Positions 1-7,119 of a DNA stretch of 64,000 nt are shown here, piece by piece (the first letter of the stretch is position 1; each line of letters starts with the position of its first letter). The stretch is from Pedobacter nanyangensis (GTDB lineage Bacteria > Bacteroidota > Bacteroidia > Sphingobacteriales > Sphingobacteriaceae): assembly GCF_003313505.1 (NCBI RefSeq), contig NZ_QMHO01000001.1, forward strand, positions 1-64,000, written 5' to 3'. Below the pieces are notes generated by a model, which made no database searches, was not told the DNA's origin, and saw only the letters and a list, made by a program, of their open reading frames with translations. The position numbers and the translations under genes were made by a program.

Positions 1-20
1 TCCCGTTTCGTTTGGGAATG

Positions 21-51
21 CAAAGGTAGGAAACTTTTTCTTCTGTGCAAA
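21..51 (-). promoter_or_regulatory. Leftward Bacteroidota-type promoter, proximal copy
   Basis: On the minus strand this reads TTTG, exactly 19 nt, then TACCTTTG, which fits the housekeeping promoter of Bacteroidota (TTG at -33, TAnnTTTG at -7). It points out of the window to the left. A second promoter with the same -7 box and the same 19-nt spacing lies about 130 bp upstream. Tandem strong promoters of this kind are usual for rRNA operons or other very active units, but the target lies beyond position 1, so its identity is inference. Confidence 0.7.
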
Positions 52-149
52 TAAAAAATGAAATATTTTCTACCTGCCTGCCTTTCTTCATCTCGTCCTT
101 CTCTTTCCTTCCTCTTTTCAACCTCAACCCCTTCCTCCGAAGCGGAGTG

Positions 150-179
150 CAAAGGTAGGAAAATATATCCCGTATGCAA
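150..179 (-). promoter_or_regulatory. Leftward Bacteroidota-type promoter, distal copy
   Basis: The minus strand reads TTG, 19 nt, TACCTTTG, with spacing and -7 box identical to the promoter at 21-51. The DNA between the two (about 70-140) is strongly pyrimidine-rich on the plus strand, so a transcript from here would begin with a purine-rich leader. A small hairpin (CTCCGAAGCGGAG) lies just downstream of the -7 box. Confidence 0.65.
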
Positions 180-981
180 TACAAACAGCCTTTTTTATCA
201 CCAATAAACTCGCAAAGCACTGGGGAACAAGCAGAAAAAATACAACAGGATATGGCAGGGAAGCGGAACATGGCGCAAATCAGTGGAAACGGGGCTGCTT
301 TTTTTTGGCAAGCCTGGCATGGACAATGGACATACGGATGGCAGCTTATCCTTACATCATATATTAAACGCTACTACTTTTACCTATATATACTATATTA
401 AACGGCATGCCCCCATTCATATATTATATAGTAGAAACCAAGATTACCAAGCACAGAAACAATTATACCGATACTAACAGGGCTCTCTACTTATTATATC
501 CCAGAGCATAATAAGGTAGGCAATGCCATCATCAATTCGCCAATATTGTAGATTTCGTCAAAAGTAACCGCCACCTTTCGTTCCAAACCGACCACCCAAC
601 CCATTGTTCAGTTTTTGCAAACCCTTCCATTGACAATACGATATTCATAGCCTGGGGTCCAAGAAATTTCAAATAGCCATTCTTTCCAAATCACTTTTGC
701 TACGCAAAAGCCCACATCTACCCCATTTATTAACAAAATATAGAACGAGAAACAACCACATCGAGCGTAATATGTGCCCACTTTGGAGAGAAAAGGTGAG
801 CACTTTTGGCATATCCCCCACTCTTTTACCTCCTCTCATTAAATTTAATATAACGGCTAACTATCTCCAATCTCAGGAAGGCAATTTTTTCTTGCGAATA
901 ATTTTTTTCAAACCAAAAAACACACTGCCATAGGGTTGTCAGTTGAGCGGGTCAACTTTGTTTCAACAAAACAATTTAGAC
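180..981. other. Gene-free region, no supportable gene
   Basis: About 800 bases hold only short open frames without a convincing start, signal or family motif. The part around 370-450 is AT-rich with small palindromes. On the minus strand roughly 500-760 reads as a protein-like frame interrupted by an internal stop and ending in tandem stops; it might be a worn-out gene fragment, but no family was recognised. The region probably carries the upstream control DNA of the leftward unit and the promoter of the DinB-like gene. Confidence 0.6.
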
Positions 982-1479
982 ATGAATACGATCAATCAAT
1001 TAAAAGAAGAGTTAGCAAACGAGACTGCAACCACCCTTAAATTTTTAGCTTTAGTTCCTTTCGGAAAATCAGATTGGGCACCCCATGAGAAAAGTATGAA
1101 GATGATAGACCTTGCCACTCATATTGCTGATTTGAGTAGCTGGCCGAAGTTAGGCATTGAAACCGAAGAGCTTGATTTTGCTGCCGCTCCTTACAATCCT
1201 GCAAAGGCCGATAATAACGATCAATTGGTTGCCTTAATGGAGAAAAACACCAAAGAAAGTTTGGAAAGCCTTTCGACCTTAAGCGAGGCAGACTTGGACA
1301 AGCCTTGGGTGTTGCGTACTGGCGAGCAAATCCATGCCGAAATGACCAAATATGGCATAATTAGAGTATCTCTTAACCAGATCACCCATCACAGAGCACA
1401 ATTAGGCGTGTATCTACGCTTGTTAGATATTCCAATCCCGGGATCTTACGGACCAAGTGCAGATGAACTAGGTTTCTAA
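982..1479 (+). CDS. DinB-like putative metal-dependent protein
   Basis: The 165-residue product looks like a DinB/YfiT-type four-helix-bundle protein. Three histidines spaced along the chain could form the metal site of this fold: one in an N-terminal LATHIADL helix and the NQITHHRAQLG motif near residues 136-146. Members are often thiol-dependent transferases or stress proteins, but no substrate can be read from the sequence. I chose ATG 982 (MNTINQLKEE) because the 13 residues before it in the open frame do not look coding. The gene stands alone, with a hairpin directly after it. Confidence 0.75.
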   Translation: MNTINQLKEELANETATTLKFLALVPFGKSDWAPHEKSMKMIDLATHIADLSSWPKLGIETEELDFAAAPYNPAKADNNDQLVALMEKNTKESLESLSTLSEADLDKPWVLRTGEQIHAEMTKYGIIRVSLNQITHHRAQLGVYLRLLDIPIPGSYGPSADELGF

Positions 1480-1499
1480 TGAATTGACCAGAATAATCA

Positions 1500-1529
1500 C
1501 TTGCGAAGTTTATAATTGAACTTCGCAAG
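1500..1529 (+). terminator. Hairpin after the DinB-like gene
   Basis: An 11-bp perfect inverted repeat (CTTGCGAAGTT / AACTTCGCAAG) with an 8-nt loop begins about 20 bp after the stop codon. No long T-run follows, so it is a weaker intrinsic terminator than others in this window. Confidence 0.5.
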
Positions 1530-1591
1530 GCTATTTATGAGCATATCCCAATTAGAATTGGTTAATTTGCATTTCAATACCAACTCTGATC

Positions 1592-2509
1592 ATGGAACTT
1601 ACCACACGTTTAAATAAATACATTAGCGAAAGCGGACTCTGCTCGAGGCGAGAAGCCGATAAATTTATCGAGTTGGGCCAAGTATTTATCAACGGTAAGC
1701 GGGCCAAGGTAGGAGACAAAGTGGCCATTGGCGACGTAGTAAGCGTTAATGGACAAAAAATTGCTGCCCGCGAAGCGGAAAATATCATCATTATTGCCTA
1801 CAATAAACCTGTAGGCGTTACCAGCACCACCGAAACCGGGGTTAAGGACAACATTGTAGAACATGTAAACCACAGCGAGCGTATTTTCCCTATCGGCAGG
1901 CTCGACAAAGATTCGCAGGGCTTGATTTTTTTAACCAACAACGGTGATTTAGTTAACAAAATTCTTAGGGCGGGCAATAATCACGAGAAAGAGTACCTTG
2001 TTACGGTTAACCAACCTGTTACCGAGCAGTTTGTAGAGGATATGAGCAAAGGCGTGCCAATTTTGGGCGTAATGACCAAAAAATGCAAGGTTAAGAAAGA
2101 AAGCAGCCATATTTTTAGGATTACACTCGTTCAGGGACTTAATAGGCAAATTCGTCGCATGTGCGAATATTTCGGTTATGAGGTAACCAAACTGGAACGT
2201 GTCCGTATCATGAACATTTCCCTTAAGGGCTTGCCACTTGGCGATTGGCGTGAACTAGATGAAAAAGAACAAGCAGTTCTTTATAAACTGCTGGCCGATT
2301 CGAGTTCGGAAACAGCTAAAGTACCAAAGCCATCGACAGCAAAACCGGCAAAGAGTTTTGGAAAAACAAAGCCAAACCATACAGGCACCAATGTAGATCG
2401 GCGGAGCAAACCAGGGGCCAAGAACAGCCATAAGCCTGCCAAGCAGAAGCCAAAACCAGGATTTTCGGGTGCAAAAACCAAACACTCAGGTGCCAAAAAA
2501 CGACGTTAA
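1592..2509 (+). CDS. rluF: 23S rRNA pseudouridine synthase, RluF-type
   Basis: This enzyme isomerises a uridine in 23S rRNA to pseudouridine (U2604 for RluF). An S4 RNA-binding domain occupies residues 1-60 ([20 protein letters not shown]), followed by the RsuA/RluB/E/F catalytic domain. The catalytic aspartate is D105 in [10 protein letters not shown], and [18 protein letters not shown] is the family's second signature. Residues from about 235 to 305 form a Lys/Pro/Ser-rich basic tail, longer than in E. coli, which probably adds RNA contact. ATG 1592 gives the complete S4 domain. The next gene, rlmN, is also a 23S rRNA modifier but has its own promoter. Confidence 0.9.
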   Translation: MELTTRLNKYISESGLCSRREADKFIELGQVFINGKRAKVGDKVAIGDVVSVNGQKIAAREAENIIIIAYNKPVGVTSTTETGVKDNIVEHVNHSERIFPIGRLDKDSQGLIFLTNNGDLVNKILRAGNNHEKEYLVTVNQPVTEQFVEDMSKGVPILGVMTKKCKVKKESSHIFRITLVQGLNRQIRRMCEYFGYEVTKLERVRIMNISLKGLPLGDWRELDEKEQAVLYKLLADSSSETAKVPKPSTAKPAKSFGKTKPNHTGTNVDRRSKPGAKNSHKPAKQKPKPGFSGAKTKHSGAKKRR

Positions 2510-2554
2510 TATAGCACCAGTGTCATAAATGCGCCATTGAACGGGGAATCATCA

Positions 2555-2581
2555 TTGGCTCAGCTTTTTTTTGTAATTTTG
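2555..2581 (+). promoter_or_regulatory. Promoter of rlmN
   Basis: TTG at 2555-2557 and TAATTTTG at 2574-2581 are 16 nt apart and match the Bacteroidota -33/-7 pattern. The -7 box ends only 7 nt before the ATG, so the predicted transcript has almost no leader. Confidence 0.6.
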
Positions 2582-2588
2582 CAAGTCC

Positions 2589-3638
2589 ATGCAAAGCACA
2601 AAAAAGATAGACATCAGATCGTTAAGTCCCGAGCAGTTAGCCCAACATTTCAAGGATATGGGGGAACCCGCTTTTAGGGCCAAACAAGTTTATCAGTGGC
2701 TTTGGGAAAAATCTGCACGTAGTTTCGAGGAAATGAGCAATCTTTCCAAAGATTTGCGCAAGAAACTTGATGATGGCTATACCATCAATACAGTTGAAAT
2801 CAGCAATGCGCAATTCAGCAACGACCATACCATCAAAAATGCTTTTAGATTATATGATGGCAACATTGTGGAAGGTGTTTTAATTCCAACTGAAGATCGG
2901 ATGACGGCCTGTGTAAGCTCACAAGTGGGCTGTAGCTTAACCTGTAAGTTTTGTGCCACGGGTTACATGGAGCGTAAACGTAATCTCAATGCCGACGAAA
3001 TTTACGACCAAGTGGTTTTAATTGATCAGCAAGCCAAGCAGAACTACAATATTCCCCTTACCAACATTGTGTACATGGGCATGGGCGAGCCTTTACTGAA
3101 CTACGCCAATGTACTTAAATCTATAGAACGCATTACTGCTCCAGATGGATTGAACATGTCCTATAAGAGGATTACGGTATCTACCGCAGGTATTGCCAAA
3201 ATGATTAAAAAGCTGGGCGATGACGGCGTAAAATTCAACTTGGCGCTTTCTCTTCATGCAGCTAATGACGAGAAACGCCATGAAATTATGCCTATTACCG
3301 AGCATAATTCTTTAAAAGCTTTGGCTGAGGCGCTGAAATACTATTTTCAGAAAACCAAAAATCCAGTTACCTACGAGTATATTGTTTTTAACAACTTTAA
3401 CGACGAGATACAAGATGCCATGGAACTGGCCAGGTTCTGTAAGCATGTTCCCTGCAAAGTGAACATTATCGAGTATAACCCAATCCAATTTGCTGATTTC
3501 ATCAATGCAGAGGGTGATAAAATTGATGCTTTTGCAGCCTATCTTCGTAAACAAGGAATTACCACCAACATTAGAAGAAGCCGTGGTAAAGATATTGACG
3601 CCGCCTGCGGACAATTGGCAGTAAAAGAGAAGGCTTAA
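2589..3638 (+). CDS. rlmN: 23S rRNA (adenine2503-C2)-methyltransferase / tRNA methyltransferase RlmN
   Basis: This radical SAM enzyme methylates C2 of A2503 in 23S rRNA and A37 in some tRNAs. The Fe-S cluster cysteines are C115, C119 and C122 in the CxxxCxxC motif, and the conserved C-terminal cysteine needed for the methyl-transfer mechanism is in DAACGQLAV (C340). MGMGEPLLNY is the family's SAM-binding GEP segment. The length of 349 residues is normal. The stop codon overlaps the convergent TlpA-like gene by 4 bp, so the two genes have no separate terminators. Confidence 0.96.
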   Translation: MQSTKKIDIRSLSPEQLAQHFKDMGEPAFRAKQVYQWLWEKSARSFEEMSNLSKDLRKKLDDGYTINTVEISNAQFSNDHTIKNAFRLYDGNIVEGVLIPTEDRMTACVSSQVGCSLTCKFCATGYMERKRNLNADEIYDQVVLIDQQAKQNYNIPLTNIVYMGMGEPLLNYANVLKSIERITAPDGLNMSYKRITVSTAGIAKMIKKLGDDGVKFNLALSLHAANDEKRHEIMPITEHNSLKALAEALKYYFQKTKNPVTYEYIVFNNFNDEIQDAMELARFCKHVPCKVNIIEYNPIQFADFINAEGDKIDAFAAYLRKQGITTNIRRSRGKDIDAACGQLAVKEKA

Positions 3639-4807
3639 AGCATACTTTCAATCAATTTCTTGAGCCCTGGAGATGACGGCGATGGCGCATCCAATACCAA
3701 TATCTCTCCTTTATTATTCAAAATCATATATCTAGGGATAGTTGTAACGACCAATGCTTCGTTAAGAAATTTTCTGGTCTCGTTTGAGAGATAATAGCTG
3801 TTTATCTGTCCCAGTTTTTGAATCTGCTGCTTCCAATACTTACCATTAAAATCATAGGAAAGGAAAACATAGCTTACCGATTTACTTTCCAGCTCCTTTG
3901 CCAGCTTCAAAGCAGCAGGCATATCTTCCATGCAGGGAATGCACCAAGTAGCCCATATATCAAAAACAATCAGTTTGCTGTTGGTATATTTCCCATAATT
4001 AAACCGTAAGCCATTCACATCAAAAGCATCAACCTCTAGCTGCTTAATATATTTTTCTTTCAGTTTCTCCAATTGCTCTACACGCTTGGCAAAATACAAG
4101 CCATACCAGCTCTTCCGGTATTTTCTATCTGCCTTGTTGTATAAAAGTTGATAGAAAGCCAGATTACTTTTTAAATCTGATCTTTTTGAAAGCAAGTACA
4201 TGGAAACGTGGCTGTTTGGATGATTGGCTATAAAATCCCTAATAATTTTATGGTGAGATGTTTTATTTAGTTGCTCTTGAAATCTTAGGGAATCTGTGTA
4301 TAAGGTATACAACGAATCATTTTTAGCCAATAAAGCTTCATCTTGCTTTTTGCTGAGGATATTAAATTTTGCTTGATTATTTTCGCTATCCTTTTTAATT
4401 AGGGATTGATAGTTATTGTACTCGATTTGATTCTCGGAGCTCCCCAGTACTTTATAATTGCCGAAGCGAAACAATCCTTGTATAGAGTCGGCCAAAATGG
4501 ATATTTTTACCTCTTTATCGCCAGTGAATGCATTGATAAAAGGCAAATTTCTAGTAGGTATTCCTTTTACAGTTCTAATTTCAGTATCTAAAAAAGATAA
4601 GCTGAACAACCTATTATTGGGCAGTTTTACCAACATTTCAAACTTTCCATTTTTGACTGTATCGGTCTTCAAAACTTTATTATCAAACCTTAATGTGACC
4701 AGTACATTTTCCATGTTTTTAAAGTCGCCTGTGATAGTCACAAAATTTTCTTGGTCGCACGACAAAAGAAAGAAGCAGGCACACATCAACAATAGTAGTC
4801 TTTTCAT
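3635..4807 (-). CDS. Thioredoxin-fold (TlpA/ResA-like) lipoprotein
   Basis: This is a probable cell-envelope thiol-disulfide oxidoreductase. A lipoprotein signal with lipobox LLSC places the lipidated cysteine at residue 17. Residues 20-110 resemble the DUF4369 domain often found before TlpA domains in Bacteroidota. The middle is helical and charged (about 125-260). The thioredoxin domain follows, with active site WCIPC at 288-292. The thioredoxin cis-proline is in VVTTIPRYMI. Such proteins are thought to reduce periplasmic thiols, but the partner is unknown. The gene is alone and convergent with rlmN. Confidence 0.85.
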   Translation of the reverse strand: MKRLLLLMCACFFLLSCDQENFVTITGDFKNMENVLVTLRFDNKVLKTDTVKNGKFEMLVKLPNNRLFSLSFLDTEIRTVKGIPTRNLPFINAFTGDKEVKISILADSIQGLFRFGNYKVLGSSENQIEYNNYQSLIKKDSENNQAKFNILSKKQDEALLAKNDSLYTLYTDSLRFQEQLNKTSHHKIIRDFIANHPNSHVSMYLLSKRSDLKSNLAFYQLLYNKADRKYRKSWYGLYFAKRVEQLEKLKEKYIKQLEVDAFDVNGLRFNYGKYTNSKLIVFDIWATWCIPCMEDMPAALKLAKELESKSVSYVFLSYDFNGKYWKQQIQKLGQINSYYLSNETRKFLNEALVVTTIPRYMILNNKGEILVLDAPSPSSPGLKKLIESML

Positions 4808-4922
4808 AAGAGCGAATAATAATATGCAGTCAACATTAAAGTCAGTTTACAATATAAGACATTTCGTCCAAAACCCGAGCACCTACTACGCTACAATAGA
4901 TTAATATTTAGTAACTTGTATA

Positions 4923-5624
4923 ATGTTTGCCTTAAAACGTTATACCGAAGATCTCCTTAATCTGTTGTTCCCAGAACTGTGTTATGGCTGTGGAAATTTG
5001 TTATACCAAGGGGAAAAGGATATTTGTACCGCCTGTATCTATGACCTTCCCTACACCGACTACCATATTTATCCAGATAATCCATTGGCTAAACAATTTT
5101 GGGGACGTTTGTCTTTGGAAGCCGCCATGGCAATGCTCTATTTTAAAAAAGGAACCAAAGTGCAGAACCTCCTGCATGGCTTAAAATATAAAAACCAAAC
5201 TAATATCGGCACTAGTTTAGGGAAACTAATAGGACAAAGACTTTCAACAAGTCAGTATTATGTAGATATTGATCTAATTATCCCTGTTCCCTTGCATCAA
5301 AAGAAACTTAGGTTAAGAGGTTACAATCAAAGTGAGTATATTGCAAAAGGTTTGGCCCAAGCGCTTGATGTTCCGATGGACACCAAAAGTTTAACCAGAA
5401 ATAAAGCAACAGAAAGTCAAACCAAAAAAGCAAGATACACTCGCTATGAGAATATGCAAGGTGTTTTTTGCGTTAACAATGAAATGGAACTGGCTAATAA
5501 GCATGTTTTGCTAGTTGATGATGTAGTGACCACTGGCGCTACTTTAGAAGCTTGCGGAAATGTATTGCTGAGCCATGGAGTTAAAAAATTGAGTGTTGCA
5601 GCTATAGCTTATGCAGAACAATGA
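4923..5624 (+). CDS. comF: ComF family phosphoribosyltransferase-like protein
   Basis: The protein has the ComF layout: an N-terminal zinc ribbon with C20, C23, C35 and C38, and a type I phosphoribosyltransferase fold with the PRPP loop VLLVDDVVTTGATL starting near residue 195. In naturally competent bacteria ComF takes part in DNA uptake; in Bacteroidota the role is not established, and nothing in this window shows competence. The length of 233 residues is normal. It overlaps the following lipoprotein gene by 4 bp (ATGA), so translation of the two is probably coupled. Confidence 0.85.
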   Translation: MFALKRYTEDLLNLLFPELCYGCGNLLYQGEKDICTACIYDLPYTDYHIYPDNPLAKQFWGRLSLEAAMAMLYFKKGTKVQNLLHGLKYKNQTNIGTSLGKLIGQRLSTSQYYVDIDLIIPVPLHQKKLRLRGYNQSEYIAKGLAQALDVPMDTKSLTRNKATESQTKKARYTRYENMQGVFCVNNEMELANKHVLLVDDVVTTGATLEACGNVLLSHGVKKLSVAAIAYAEQ

Positions 5625-7006
5625 AACATAATTACCTCCTTCTTTTATTAGCGATGTTTACCCTGTCCTTTACAGCCTGCAATAAGGATGAGGACATTAC
5701 TTTTGATCCAAAAGCGAAACTCAATTTTTCTACCGATAGCGTATTGTTCGATACCGTATTTACTTCTATAGGCTCTACCGTGCGCAGAGTTAAAGTTTTC
5801 AACTATAACGAAAAGGCCATTAATATCGATAACATCAAAATAGGTGGTGGCGCAAATTCACCTTTTAGCATGAATGTAAATGGTCAACAGATGGTTCAGG
5901 GGAAAAACATCAAAATCAACGGAAAAGACTCTATCAATATTTTGGTAAAGGTGTTGATTAACCCAACGGCCCAAAACCAGCCTTTTATTGTAGAGGATTC
6001 TATCCTGATGTTCTTTAATGGCAAAAAGGAGAAAATGCCATTGGTTGCCTATGGCCAAAATGCCAATTTCCTTAAAAATATTACCATCAATAGCCATACC
6101 ACCTGGGATAGCAAGCTCCCTTATATCATTTACAACTCTTTAACCATTCCAGAAAACGTTAGCCTGAACATTGCGGCGGGCAGCAGGGTGTTTTTCCACA
6201 ATGGTTCTACCATGAACATCAAGGGAACTCTTACGGCAATAGGCACTCCTAAAGATACTATTTTGTTTGCCAGCGACAGGACAGAACGCATTTACGAAGA
6301 AGAGCCTGGGCAGTGGAATGGATTACACTTTTATGGCAGCAGCAAAAACTCTGTGATTAATCACGCTACCATTAAAAACGGCATTGCAGGCATTACCGTT
6401 GATTCACTCTCGTCCAACAGTAATCCAAAGTTGGTGTTGGCCAACACCGTAATCAAAAACATGCAGGTAGTGGGCTTTTTGGGCTATCATACCCAATTGG
6501 TGGCTTACAACAACCTTTTTTACAATTGCGGACAATATTTAATTTACGGTATTGGCGGTGGCACTTATGACCTGGCACAAAATACTTTTGCTGCCTATAA
6601 TTACAGTTTTGCCCGTAGAAGCCCCGCAGTGTTTCTTTCTGATTTTATCAGCGCAAAGGAATTTGCGTCACTAAATGCCACACTCACCAATAATGTTATT
6701 TGGGGCAGCTTAGAAGATGAATTCACGGTAGAAAAAAAATCCAATGCAGTTTCGGTAGTTGAGGTAAAGAACAACCTCATTAAGAGTAGCCAGCAGGCCT
6801 ACGCAAACAACGGCAACCTCATCAACACGGATCCGCTGTTCATTAACCCCAGACAAGGCAACTTCAAGATCAACGATAATAGTCCTGCAATAAACAAAGG
6901 AAACAGTTTACTCACTCACCCGTATTTTTCAATTTACCTATTCAAAGATCTTTTGGGGAAAGAAAGATTATTCCCCTCTGAATTAGGATGTTACGAGAAA
7001 AATTGA
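5621..7006 (+). CDS. Parallel beta-helix lipoprotein
   Basis: The N-terminus is a lipoprotein signal (MKHNYLLLLLAMFTLSFTAC) with lipidated cysteine at residue 20. Residues 30-140 look like an immunoglobulin-like domain (DTVFTSIGSTVRRVKVFNYN, as in choice-of-anchor proteins). From about 165 onward, repeated short strands rich in N, G and V with right-handed beta-helix spacing resemble carbohydrate-active or surface proteins. No catalytic residues could be assigned. It is translationally coupled to comF, an arrangement without an obvious functional reason. Confidence 0.7.
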   Translation: MKHNYLLLLLAMFTLSFTACNKDEDITFDPKAKLNFSTDSVLFDTVFTSIGSTVRRVKVFNYNEKAINIDNIKIGGGANSPFSMNVNGQQMVQGKNIKINGKDSINILVKVLINPTAQNQPFIVEDSILMFFNGKKEKMPLVAYGQNANFLKNITINSHTTWDSKLPYIIYNSLTIPENVSLNIAAGSRVFFHNGSTMNIKGTLTAIGTPKDTILFASDRTERIYEEEPGQWNGLHFYGSSKNSVINHATIKNGIAGITVDSLSSNSNPKLVLANTVIKNMQVVGFLGYHTQLVAYNNLFYNCGQYLIYGIGGGTYDLAQNTFAAYNYSFARRSPAVFLSDFISAKEFASLNATLTNNVIWGSLEDEFTVEKKSNAVSVVEVKNNLIKSSQQAYANNGNLINTDPLFINPRQGNFKINDNSPAINKGNSLLTHPYFSIYLFKDLLGKERLFPSELGCYEKN

Positions 7007-7039
7007 TTTTTTTTGTTTTTTAAAAAACTTTTCGCCCCT

Positions 7040-7117
7040 CGTTCTCGTTTATTATATCGAGAGCGTTAATTTAGATGGTAAGGGTCGATAGTTCCATTCG
7101 GGATATCGGCCCTTTAC
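7040..7117. terminator. Convergent hairpin region between lipoprotein and histidine kinase genes
   Basis: Two imperfect stem-loops lie between the convergent genes: CGTTCTCG / CGAGAGCG (7040-7065) and AAGGGTCGATA / TATCGGCCCTT (about 7080-7114), each needing a G-U pair or a mismatch. Neither has a long T-run, so the call is weak. Confidence 0.35.
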
Positions 7118-7119
7118 TT

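Noticed and set aside
497..760. A minus-strand frame with protein-like wording (WKEWLFEISWTPGYEYRIVNG)
   Set aside because: It is broken by an internal stop, ends in tandem stops and resembles no family I know; a pseudogene is possible but not supportable.
174..933. Three small plus-strand open frames of 60-80 codons in the left gene-free region
   Set aside because: Composition is not protein-like, they overlap each other in different frames, and no signal, motif or ribosome site supports them.
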